This document shows positions 56,329 to 64,000 of a stretch of DNA of 64,000 nt, one piece after another; the first letter of the stretch is position 1, and each line of letters starts with the position of its first letter. The DNA is from Crateriforma spongiae (GTDB lineage: Bacteria > Planctomycetota > Planctomycetia > Pirellulales > Pirellulaceae): positions 620,001-684,000 of the forward strand of contig NZ_JAAXMS010000005.1 in assembly GCF_012290005.1 (NCBI RefSeq), written 5' to 3'. Below the pieces are notes generated by a model. It was not told the origin of the DNA and did no database searches. It saw nothing but the letters and a program-made list of their open reading frames with translations. A program made the translations under genes and the position numbers.

Positions 56329-57966
56329 ATGACAACTGAAGAAATCCGTTGCCCGTCGTGTGGTAAATCACTGCCCGCTTCCTCGCCGCTGGGTCAGCAG
56401 TGCCCGAGCTGCATGTTGGCGGCCGGGCTTGGTGGCCAAACGCAATCCTTTGGCAACGACGACGCTTTCTCGAATTCCATCGCCGAGACTTCCGCCAGCG
56501 GCACCTGGACACCGCAATCGGCAGAATCCATCGATCAGCTGTTTGACGCGGTTGATGTGGTGGAGCTGATCGGTCACGGCGGCATGGGAGCGGTGTACCG
56601 GGCACGCCAGTCGATGCTGGGACGCGACGTCGCGCTGAAAGTGCTATCACCGGCACTCAGTGGCGACGCTCGTTTCGCCGACCGGTTCATGCGTGAAGCT
56701 CGCGCGCTGGCCCAGCTTTCGCACCCGGGCATCGTCACCGTGTATGACTTCGGCCGACGCGGTGACGTGCTGTATCTAATCATGGAATTCGTCGACGGTG
56801 TGAACCTTCGCGAAGCCATGCGTGCCGAAGCGATGTCGCCCGATGCGGCGATCGAAGTCGTGCTTCAGATCAGCGCTGCCCTGCAGTACGCTCATGCCGC
56901 TGGCGTCGTGCACCGCGACATCAAACCTGAAAACATCCTGCTTGAACGTAGCGGTCGAGTGCGGTTGGTCGATTTCGGATTGGCTAAGCTGACTTCGCAA
57001 GGCGAACGAGACGCAACATTGACCGGGACGAACCAAGTCATCGGTACGATGCACTACATGGCGCCAGAGCAATGGGAACGACCCGGCGAGGTCGATCACC
57101 GCGCGGACATCTATTCCCTAGGCGTCGTGTTCTACGAATTGCTGACCGGGCAGCTGCCGTTGGGACGATTCAAGTTGCCGTCTGAATCGGGTTTGAACGC
57201 AATCGGGTTGGACGACGTCGTTTTGAAAACGCTCGAACGCGCGCCGCAGGATCGCTACCAAAGCGTCGGCGAAATGAGCGAAGATGTCAGCCGTATGTCC
57301 GAATCCTCGTCGACGGGCAACGAACGGGCGTCTGGCATTATCCCACCGCCAAGTCCGCCGGATGCGTCTTCGTCCGATGTGTTGCATGGAACTGCACCGG
57401 AGGGGTTGTCTAACTTTCATCGTGGGCGTTTGCTGACGGGCGTTGTATTGGTTTGTATTGGCATGGGGTTGCTGTTGCACGGGCTGATCAATGGATTCGT
57501 TACAATGTGGATCGGGCCGGGAATTGCGATCAACGGCTTTGTGTTCATGGGAATCGCGTTCGCCGGGGCGGACGAGGACGTGAGCGACCAGGACGTGAGC
57601 TTCGTTCGGTCCCCAAATGTGGGCCTGTTGGTGTTCGGTACGTCTATGTTGTGGGGCGGCGCGATCATTTGTCCGGGCGGTTTCGACAGTCCGTTCGGAT
57701 GGACCGGCATGGGGCTAATGATCGGCGGCGCGTATGTCATGGGCACAGCGTGGGAACAGCCCAAAAACACGATTCTGCGTCCTTGGAATCGGCCCAAACC
57801 GGCGCCGTTATTCTTGTCGTTGGGCATGGTCCTGATCGGGGCGATTGTGCTGATCGGAGGAATCATGTCCGGACGCCACGAACTCATTTGGTCCGGGTTA
57901 GGGCTGACGATTGGCGGCGGTGCCATTTCGATCGCTGCGTGGACCGACAAGGTCAAAAAACCGTGA
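56329..57966 (+). CDS. Zinc-ribbon serine/threonine kinase with membrane C-terminus
   Basis: A 545-residue Hanks-type kinase. The ATG at 56329 follows AAGGAG with a 9-nt spacer; the in-frame ATG at 56308 has no such site. It begins with a zinc-ribbon-like CPSCGKSLPASSPLGQQCPS (two CxxC pairs). The kinase domain follows: GHGGMGAVYRARQ, DVALKVLS, HRDIKPENILLE, DFGLAKL and APEQW. After a proline/serine linker come about six membrane spans arranged as a repeat-like block (GIGMGLLLHGLINGFVTMWI to GAIVLIGGIMSG). Its membrane location and the adjacent ECF sigma factor suggest it senses an envelope or environmental signal. Confidence 0.92.
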   Translation: MTTEEIRCPSCGKSLPASSPLGQQCPSCMLAAGLGGQTQSFGNDDAFSNSIAETSASGTWTPQSAESIDQLFDAVDVVELIGHGGMGAVYRARQSMLGRDVALKVLSPALSGDARFADRFMREARALAQLSHPGIVTVYDFGRRGDVLYLIMEFVDGVNLREAMRAEAMSPDAAIEVVLQISAALQYAHAAGVVHRDIKPENILLERSGRVRLVDFGLAKLTSQGERDATLTGTNQVIGTMHYMAPEQWERPGEVDHRADIYSLGVVFYELLTGQLPLGRFKLPSESGLNAIGLDDVVLKTLERAPQDRYQSVGEMSEDVSRMSESSSTGNERASGIIPPPSPPDASSSDVLHGTAPEGLSNFHRGRLLTGVVLVCIGMGLLLHGLINGFVTMWIGPGIAINGFVFMGIAFAGADEDVSDQDVSFVRSPNVGLLVFGTSMLWGGAIICPGGFDSPFGWTGMGLMIGGAYVMGTAWEQPKNTILRPWNRPKPAPLFLSLGMVLIGAIVLIGGIMSGRHELIWSGLGLTIGGGAISIAAWTDKVKKP

Positions 57967-58930
57967 TGTCGCCAATCTCTTGGAGGACGTCGTGACGAAC
58001 GAGAGGGCCGACCAAGATTTACCGGTCCGTTCCCGGGCACTTCCGTAGCCTTGGGTCGCATGGTGTGCCACCGCGGCGGCCGTTCTCGCATCGAGCGAAA
58101 CAAAAGGGGCAGGCGTCCTTAATGAGTGCTCCTGCCGCGAAACCAATGAAGGCAGGCGACGCTGATAAGTGTTCTCGCTGATGCGTTCGAGAAAAAGGAA
58201 GCTTGATAAGGTTGCTGCGAAGCGGCATTGTTAGTGGACTGCCAGGATGCCCGCTTCACTCTCGGGAAGACACCAGCCACACGTCACGTGGAGATTTTTG
58301 TGGCCAGACCAAACGCGGCAGAGTTTCGGCGGGGCCGCCGGGGTTTGTGGTTCGGCAGTTGTGGGTGGAGCTTCTTCACTTCGCTCCGCTCCGCGATCCG
58401 CCCTGCATTGGGATTTGGCATTGCGAGCAATATCGGTGGTGCTTCGTCCGGTAGCTGGATGCGACAGCATGCAGGCTCCGCCCTCTCCCGTTGGTCCCGC
58501 ACATCAGGTCCTGTCTCCACCAGCACGATCGTCAATCATTGAGCAATCGACTTTGGTGTCTTCCATGTCCATTACGTCCTTCCGGACGTGCCAACCGCAG
58601 GCGTTACCGAAACAAAGACGCCTGACCCCTTTGTCTTATCCAGATGACCGTGCGATGCATCGTCGAACCACTCGTAGCGGATCGCATCAGTCGCCCAGGG
58701 CGATTTCGGAGATTCTGATGCCTTTTGGCGATTTTTCTGGCGGGTAGCGAGCCGAAATCGTGCTCTTCCCAAGTAGAGCCAACTTCAAACGGCTTCATCG
58801 CTACATGAACTGTTTTGCCGAATGCGTGGACTGATGTCGAGACTCGCATGCCCGGGCAAACCCGGGGTGGTTGGTCAAATCGTCGTTGGCAATCCCGTAT
58901 CGGACGCACACAAACGAAAGAGGAAGTAGA
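57967..58930. other. Non-coding stretch with repeat copies
   Basis: A 964-bp region with only short, unconvincing frames. It holds a degenerate REP-like motif at 58101-58120 (CAAAAGGGGCAGGCGTCCTT) and the minus-orientation copy of a 56-bp repeat at 58582-58637. The right end carries the AGAGGAAG ribosome binding site of the next gene. This marks the left side of an accessory block. Confidence 0.6.
58582..58637 (-). repeat. 56-bp dispersed repeat, copy A
   Basis: An exact reverse complement of 63837-63892, 56 of 56 bases. In plus orientation it starts CCGGACGTGCCAACCGCAGG. It includes the core GACAAAGGGGTCAGGCGT that is also seen at 62684. See copy B. Confidence 0.95.
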
Positions 58931-59638
58931 ATGTTGAACGGAAGCAGCTTGGATCTGGATGAATCCAAGCTCTTAAGGATCGCTGAAGTCTTCTCGCATT
59001 GTCTCCACGACGACGCGGACCGGTGGCAGTACTCACTTCCGATGAATCAGTTGCATGAGCAGGGCTTTTCATCTGACCAGTTGAGCAAACTAGTTTCTTC
59101 AAACTGGATCGAACACGCGTTGGAGATCGTATCTGACAACGCTTCGCAGCGACGTTTTTCCTTCGATGGTTCGATGTCGTTCTCCGAGTCAAGTTGCTTC
59201 GCTTTGAGCGTCGAGGGTCGACGGATACTCAGCGGGCTCGTTACGCTCACTGGCGAGATCGCAAGGCCTGGTTCTTCAATGCACCCGTTTGCAAAGCCAG
59301 TCTGGGACGATGAGGGAAATCGCTTGACTTTCGCGGGCGTCCTGGTGAAACGTTACAGGCAACCAGCCGAAACGCAAAAGTGTGTGCTGCGTGCTTTTCA
59401 ATCGCAACAATGGTCGAAGCAAATTGAGAATCCACTGCCCGACGAAGGATTTGTCGATCGCGTCGACCAACTCTATGAAACCGTTCGGTCGTTGAATCGT
59501 TGTCGCATCGTCAAGCTTATTCGATTCGAGACGATCGAGAGTCCTCACTTCATCGGATGGATCCTCGAACCTCAAGAACAGCCAAACAAGGTACAAAACG
59601 AAAAGCCGAAGAAGCACCCGGAAAGCACCCCGAGGTGA
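58931..59638 (+). CDS. Hypothetical protein
   Basis: A 235-residue soluble protein with no signal peptide or membrane span. The ATG at 58931 follows AGAGGAAG with a 5-nt spacer, so the start is well supported. No family is recognised. It has an N-terminal helical stretch (SKLLRIAEVFSHCLHDDADR) and a C-terminal Lys/Glu/Gln-rich tail. It lies at the head of a four-gene plus-strand cluster inside the 56-bp repeat pair. Function unknown. Confidence 0.7.
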   Translation: MLNGSSLDLDESKLLRIAEVFSHCLHDDADRWQYSLPMNQLHEQGFSSDQLSKLVSSNWIEHALEIVSDNASQRRFSFDGSMSFSESSCFALSVEGRRILSGLVTLTGEIARPGSSMHPFAKPVWDDEGNRLTFAGVLVKRYRQPAETQKCVLRAFQSQQWSKQIENPLPDEGFVDRVDQLYETVRSLNRCRIVKLIRFETIESPHFIGWILEPQEQPNKVQNEKPKKHPESTPR

Positions 59639-59699
59639 TTCGGCAGGTGTGTGCATAATTCTGGACGTTCCAAGCCAGTTCCGAGGGAAGGAAGTTACC

Positions 59700-60773
59700 G
59701 TGCAAACAAAAAACACCGCAGCAACCGATGCAAAGCTGTCAATCCTCGTAGCCATTATTGTGCTCGCTGCAACACCCCTAAAAGCTCAGGCTCAGGAAGA
59801 CGCTCCCAGCGCGACTCGACGCCCCACCGCCCTGAACGCCACTCAGGTCCACCAAGTTGACTCGCAGGCCCGTTTTCACCAAATCGACTTAGGCAAACTT
59901 GATCCTGCGGAGCCAGTTTCCCTCGGCATCACGCTTTCGAACACGGAAACGATCGCTCGTCCGTTGAAAGAAGTGTTGGTTTCGTGCGGATGTGTTGCGG
60001 TCACGAAGGATGCGTTGTCGCTAGATCCCGGAAACACGCGTCTTGAGTTTAAGGTCACGCCATCAACGAAAGCTGGGACTCACCGCGAGAGCATTCAGTT
60101 CGTCTACCGTGACACCGACGAAACTTCGAGCGAGGAAACGACCGTCCTGCTTACCTACCTATCCAAGCCACGCGTCGTTGTCGAGTTTGAGCGAGATGCA
60201 TGGGAAGTCGATGCGACCGACAGGGGAACTTTGACCAGGGTGATCGTGCTGCGTAGCGATGTACGTGACGACTTGTCGTCCATCGTGGCGGCGACCTCAC
60301 GAACGGATATCGCCCTAACTGTAAAGGATGTCAGACGCGAAGGTGAATCCTTTGTTCGAGAAGTGGTTGTTACGCTGACGAGTGGTGGCAAACGCTCAAT
60401 ACAATTACCCCGACATTTCTCGATCCATTTAAAGGACAAGCAACGTGATAAAGCCATAGCGAGCGTTCCGATGGTCGCCGTTGCAGCTGTTGAGGTTGAT
60501 ATCACGGCAATAAGGCAAGGAGGTGTCCTTAAAATCTATAGTCGCTTTTCGAAACCTCAGTCTGCCGCCCCGAAAACAGAGATCGATTTCGTTGACAGGT
60601 CGGCAGGGCGGAAAAAGGCGATAAAGGCAGTGCGGCTGAACTCCCGTTTGTATCGTTCCGAGCTTCCGGGTGGTTTGAACGACGCTTTGGCCAACGCCCT
60701 GTTCCGGGTCTCGACGGGAGCAAACAGAGAATCCACATATGAGTTTCCTCTCGCGCGGTATGCCGAGGATTGA
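59700..60773 (+). CDS. Secreted DUF1573-like protein
   Basis: A 357-residue exported protein. The start is GTG at 59700, preceded by GGAAGGAAG. It has a signal peptide (AKLSILVAIIVLAATPLKAQ). The mature protein resembles DUF1573, an immunoglobulin-like beta fold: FHQIDLGKLDPAEPVSLGIT and then the conserved VSCGCVAVTKDALSLDPGN. A less conserved second half is also beta-rich. DUF1573 proteins in planctomycetes are often secreted and of unknown role. The next gene begins about 40 bp downstream. Confidence 0.75.
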   Translation: MQTKNTAATDAKLSILVAIIVLAATPLKAQAQEDAPSATRRPTALNATQVHQVDSQARFHQIDLGKLDPAEPVSLGITLSNTETIARPLKEVLVSCGCVAVTKDALSLDPGNTRLEFKVTPSTKAGTHRESIQFVYRDTDETSSEETTVLLTYLSKPRVVVEFERDAWEVDATDRGTLTRVIVLRSDVRDDLSSIVAATSRTDIALTVKDVRREGESFVREVVVTLTSGGKRSIQLPRHFSIHLKDKQRDKAIASVPMVAVAAVEVDITAIRQGGVLKIYSRFSKPQSAAPKTEIDFVDRSAGRKKAIKAVRLNSRLYRSELPGGLNDALANALFRVSTGANRESTYEFPLARYAED

Positions 60774-60811
60774 TTCTTGTCCCTCGCACGTAAGTGCCCA
60801 AGCTCTAATTA

Positions 60812-61921
60812 ATGCACGTTCGTCCTCTCACTCAAGCAATCCTGGCAATGAACCTAAAAAAGCAAATGCCCTCCTGCCGAGAAACACCAAGTAAAGTTGT
60901 GAAAACAAGCGTTGCACGAAGGTGGTGCCGTTTCTTTTGGCGAGCTTCTTCGGTTGCCGTGGCTTTGTCGATGCTGACTACCTCGGGAACCGTTGTGGCT
61001 CAAGATCGGCCGATCAAAGTTTCGGCAAACCGGGACTTCGAAAACATTCTGTTTCATGCGATGGAGCAGCGGGGGAAGTTGATCTCCGTGAGCTTCAAGT
61101 ACCAAATGAACTACACAGAGGCTGGCGAAGACTCGATCACTTGGCGACAAACAGGCGAATTAAGTGTTGACGAAAGGACAGACGCTTTCGCACACCTGTT
61201 TCAACGAATTGAAAAACCAAGCCCGGTGGAAGCGAAAGCACTGAGGGGAAACAAAGAAACGGCATCGGAGGGATCGCGTCGCTGGCAGCCCGGCGGTGTT
61301 GTGAAAACCGACCAGGGCCTCTGGATTTGCAGCCCTGAGATGCCGCGTGTTCGTCTCGTTCGAAATGGGGAACCCAGCGGCTTTTCATACTCGGTACCAT
61401 TCGCCGTTCGCGGCTTGGGGTTTTCGTTCTATGGGAACTTCCTGCGAAAAGATGACCTGGATCTCGCCATCCTGCCGTACCTGACTTATCCGTCCATTAA
61501 AACGCTTTCATCAGAAGCGGGGATCGATGTGTTGAAGAAGACCAAACTGAACGGGGGAGTTGATTCCCTGAAAAACAATGCGGTCGAGTTTTTCAATGCA
61601 GGAGGATACGTGCTGGCAATCGATACGAATCGAGACTACTGGCCGATCGCCGGGCTCTACGAGCGAACGCGTTATGTGAAAAAGAAAGACGGAAGTTTCC
61701 GAGAAAATGGGACGCAGGTGGTTACTAAATACGAATGTGACCTAGAGCTATTCAATGGCCGATGGGTGCCCAAAGATTTTCGTTATTCAGGAACGTCTGG
61801 ATCGCACGTCGTTTCCTTGCAGTGGTCCCAGTGCAACCCTGCCGAGCCTTTCGAACCATTCAATCATCTTACCCTGGCCAATCACGTTGCCGACGTAATG
61901 GGCCGTATCAATTCGAAGTAG
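60812..61921 (+). CDS. Hypothetical exported protein
   Basis: A 369-residue protein (357 if started at the second ATG, 60848; no ribosome binding site decides). A basic N-terminus and one hydrophobic segment (SSVAVALSMLTTSGTVVAQ) suggest export. The rest is soluble with an aromatic-rich middle (RGLGFSFYGNFLRKDDLD, LAILPYLTYPSIKTL). No family is recognised. It follows the DUF1573 gene by 38 bp and precedes the Cys-rich gene by 36 bp, so the three may be one unit. Confidence 0.65.
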   Translation: MHVRPLTQAILAMNLKKQMPSCRETPSKVVKTSVARRWCRFFWRASSVAVALSMLTTSGTVVAQDRPIKVSANRDFENILFHAMEQRGKLISVSFKYQMNYTEAGEDSITWRQTGELSVDERTDAFAHLFQRIEKPSPVEAKALRGNKETASEGSRRWQPGGVVKTDQGLWICSPEMPRVRLVRNGEPSGFSYSVPFAVRGLGFSFYGNFLRKDDLDLAILPYLTYPSIKTLSSEAGIDVLKKTKLNGGVDSLKNNAVEFFNAGGYVLAIDTNRDYWPIAGLYERTRYVKKKDGSFRENGTQVVTKYECDLELFNGRWVPKDFRYSGTSGSHVVSLQWSQCNPAEPFEPFNHLTLANHVADVMGRINSK

Positions 61922-61957
61922 CTGTTTTTTGTTCCTCTACTGAAGGAAAGATTTGTT

Positions 61958-62491
61958 ATGTTGAAGTTGAATTTGAAGATGCTATGCTGCGTGTGGGCGG
62001 CTGCCTGCGGTCCTTGGGCCATTGGGCAAAACTGCTTTATCGATGCCGGTGCGACGTGCGAGGATCAGATCGGACTTGAATTTCTGTTCGCGTGCAATGC
62101 GACGCCTTGTTTGTATGAACATGTGATGGAGGGCGCGAACAGGAAGGTTCAGAACGGATTTTATGTTTTGAACTATGATTGCCCTGGGGATCATATTGAG
62201 GGTGTCGTCCAAGACGACGAAACCTACGACTGCATGGTTGATAACGATGACGGAACATATAACGGCATTGCGCCCGTTGAGACGGTGCAGTGTGTCAAGT
62301 TTCGTGTTTGCAAAGCGGGTTGCGAGGAAACCAACCAGACAGACCCAAATAACCCCATGATTCGCCTTGCTTACTGTCAGTCGTCGACGGTCCCCACCTT
62401 CTCGCATCCTGACGGGGAATTCGAGTCGACACCGTGCTTTGGTGAGTGTCAGCAAGGTGGTGATGATGACGTCGGGGACGATTACCAATGA
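61958..62491 (+). CDS. Small cysteine-rich secreted protein
   Basis: A 177-residue protein with a short signal peptide (MLKLNLKMLCCVWAAACG, cleaved near IGQ). AAGGAAA lies 10 nt before the ATG at 61958. The mature part has about twelve cysteines (CFIDAGATC, CNATPCLY, CMVDNDDG, CVKFRVCKAGCEETN, CFGEC) and an acidic C-terminus. It looks like a disulfide-stabilised extracellular protein. No homologue was recognised. Last gene of the cluster. Confidence 0.7.
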   Translation: MLKLNLKMLCCVWAAACGPWAIGQNCFIDAGATCEDQIGLEFLFACNATPCLYEHVMEGANRKVQNGFYVLNYDCPGDHIEGVVQDDETYDCMVDNDDGTYNGIAPVETVQCVKFRVCKAGCEETNQTDPNNPMIRLAYCQSSTVPTFSHPDGEFESTPCFGECQQGGDDDVGDDYQ

Positions 62492-62896
62492 TCCGTCATA
62501 CCATGGCAACGCCATTTTTGTCGATTTTGGGTTGTCACATTGGGCGAACTTCGTAGCGATGCCCACGCGCCCACCTCGTGACCACTCTCTGCGTGGTCAC
62601 GCAGTGTTCGACGCTCCGCGTCATCTCCCAGGATCGTGCCGCGGGAGCGGCGGGGATTGCGAACACGACAAAGGGGTCAACACGACAAAGGGGTCAGGCG
62701 TGAATGCCGCGTCGTTAAAGGGCATTGCACGACAGGTAGTTAATTTTGGGTTTCGCTAGCACGACCGGTAGTGCTAGCGAACGTGATCTGCATTTACTGT
62801 GCCGAGGGATTCGCTGCCAGCGGCACAAAACACGACGGAGCCTTGTTGTAATGTGATGAACGTCTAAACCCATCACACAAAACAAAAGGCCCCGCC
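62492..62896. other. Repeat-bearing gap before IS4 element
   Basis: A 405-bp region without a gene. It contains GACAAAGGGGTCAA at 62667, GACAAAGGGGTCAGGCGTGA from 62684, and a perfect 11-bp hairpin at 62752-62781. The right part is the leader of the IS4 transposase and may include the IS end. Confidence 0.6.
62752..62781. repeat. Perfect 11-bp inverted repeat hairpin
   Basis: The arms TTCGCTAGCAC and GTGCTAGCGAA are separated by an 8-base loop (gaccggta). It lies 115 bp before the IS4 transposase. No T-run follows, so it is unlikely to be a simple terminator; it could be a repeat or an IS-end structure. Confidence 0.8.
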
Positions 62897-64000
62897 GTGT
62901 CACACAAGGCTATCAGTTCATTGTCCCGTTTGGCAAGCAAGTTGGAGTCTGATCCCGAGCAGTCTCTCGTCTTTGAACGGTTCCTGCCTGCGGTCGAAGT
63001 GCGTGAAGTGTGCGCGGAATTCGGGCACTGTTTTCGCGATCGGATTTACACACCCGTCATCACGTTGTGGATGTTTCTCGGGCAGACGCTTTCACCGGAC
63101 CATTCTTGTCGTGACGCGGTCCATCGGCTGAACGCTTGGCGGGTCAGTCGTCGAAAGGAAAGGGCGGTTACCAACACCACAGCATACTGTCAAGCAAGAC
63201 AGCGATTACCAGAGGATGTTGTCCAAGAACTTGCCAAACGAAGCGGCCAAAGGTGTCAGCAACACGCGGCCGGTCGATGGCGGTGGAAGGGGCACGACGT
63301 TAAGGTTGCCGACGGCTTTACGTTGACGATGCCCGATACGCTGGAGAACCAAAAAGAGTACCCTCAGCAACGGAGCCAGAAGAAGGGATGCGGCTTCCCT
63401 GTCATGCGTTGCGTGATGCTGTTCTGCCTTTCCACTGGAGCTGCGTTGGACATTGCAATGGGGCCGTACCGGGGGAAACAATCCGGTGAGAACAGTCTGT
63501 TTCAGGCAATCAATAAGCTGCTTTTTCCGGGAGATATCCTGTTGGCTGATCGCTATTACGCGACTTTTGAAAACATCTACCAGGCGATCAAGGGTGGCTA
63601 CGACGTCGTGATGCGATCTCACCACAATCGGCAGATCGACTTTCGTCGCGGCTTCAAACAAGGCAGCTACGATCAAATTGTTGCCTATCAAAAACCTGCT
63701 CGCCGTCCGGTCTGGATGTCAAAGCAAGAATACCGCGAGTGCGACCCATTCATTCTGGTTCGGCACGTGAGTTACGAAGTAAAACGCAAAGGTTTCCAAG
63801 TTCGTCGAATCGTCTTGGCAACAACGATGCTTCGACAAGACAAAGGGGTCAGGCGTCTTTGTTTCGGTAACGCCTGCGGTTGGCACGTCCGGGGAAAGCT
63901 AAAGGGGACGGGGGTGAATGGCACGAACTTAGGACCTAAGCTGCCGTGGCGTAACGGTTTCGGTTCGGATCACGGGGGTTTTTGCATGAGCTTGTATTGT
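62897..64000 (+). pseudogene. IS4-family transposase interrupted by REP-like insertion
   Basis: From the GTG at 62897 (VSHKAISSLSRLASKLESDP) the plus strand is open to the window edge. It reads as an IS4-type DDE transposase to about 63836: FLGQTLSPDHSCRDAVHRLN, the first aspartate in VKVADGFTLTMPDT and the second in DILLADRYYATFENIY, with the strand VRRIVLATTMLRQ. At 63837 the sequence changes to the 56-bp repeat and then to a GGGGACGGGGG motif. The C-terminal YREK/E catalytic segment is therefore absent and the gene must be inactive even though the frame stays open. The stop codon lies beyond the window. Confidence 0.85.
63837..63892 (+). repeat. 56-bp dispersed repeat, copy B, inside IS4 transposase
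   Basis: It starts AAGACAAAGGGGTCAGGCGT and is the exact reverse complement of 58582-58637. It falls directly after the transposase residues ATTMLRQ, where homology stops, so it appears to be an insertion. A second REP-like motif (CTAAAGGGGACGGGGG) begins at 63899, a few bases downstream. Confidence 0.95.

Noticed and set aside
62752-62781. Rho-independent terminator
   Set aside because: A perfect hairpin but with no following T-run and no gene ending nearby on either strand.

Overview
The window looks like chromosomal DNA of a planctomycete, most likely a marine Pirellulaceae (Rhodopirellula relative). Supporting signs are the moderately high GC, several serine/threonine kinases, an ECF-type sigma factor paired with a kinase, a Cys-type sulfatase, secreted DUF1573 and DUF4838 proteins, a MoxR/DUF4350/DUF4129 membrane operon, a PilM-like operon with Gly/Tyr-rich acidic proteins, and scattered degraded insertion sequences and short dispersed repeats. 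The genus is inferred from gene content; no rRNA or universal marker set is present to prove it.

Layout. 1-11 kb is accessory DNA: a broken IS5-type transposase, a large secreted DUF4838/CBM9-like protein, a decayed ISL3-family element with 21-bp terminal inverted repeats (4028-5354), a membrane thioredoxin with an unknown partner, a translationally coupled HEPN + PD-(D/E)XK gene pair (6622-9653) that resembles an undescribed defence system, and scrambled IS3 remnants. 11-16 kb (minus strand) is an isoprenoid cluster: a squalene-hopene-cyclase-family protein, a DUF116-polyprenyl synthetase fusion and a chorismate-lyase-like protein. 16-22 kb holds a GRDP-like protein and two signalling genes: a CsrA-REC fusion with an embedded His-kinase-type H box, and a CheB-CheR-PAS-histidine kinase-REC protein.

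22-31 kb (minus) contains a GntP-type permease operon, MnmD, and a GH38-like protein overlapping a membrane serine/threonine kinase. 31-37 kb (plus) is a three-gene PilM-like operon followed by four 35-bp tandem repeats. 37-39 kb is an Nramp-related transporter. 39-45.4 kb (plus) is the tightly overlapped RDD / SpoIIM-like / membrane / DUF4129 / DUF4350 / MoxR operon, followed by a radical SAM + FAD oxidoreductase pair, a thioredoxin-fold secreted protein and a sulfatase. 50-55 kb holds ftsK, truB and a NUDIX hydrolase (housekeeping). 55-58 kb has an ECF sigma factor and a zinc-ribbon kinase.

58-64 kb is accessory again: four unknown or DUF1573-type genes, mostly secreted and three with visible Shine-Dalgarno sites, lie between two inverted copies of a perfect 56-bp repeat. 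One copy interrupts an IS4-family transposase that runs to the window edge. No tRNA, rRNA or CRISPR array was recognised.
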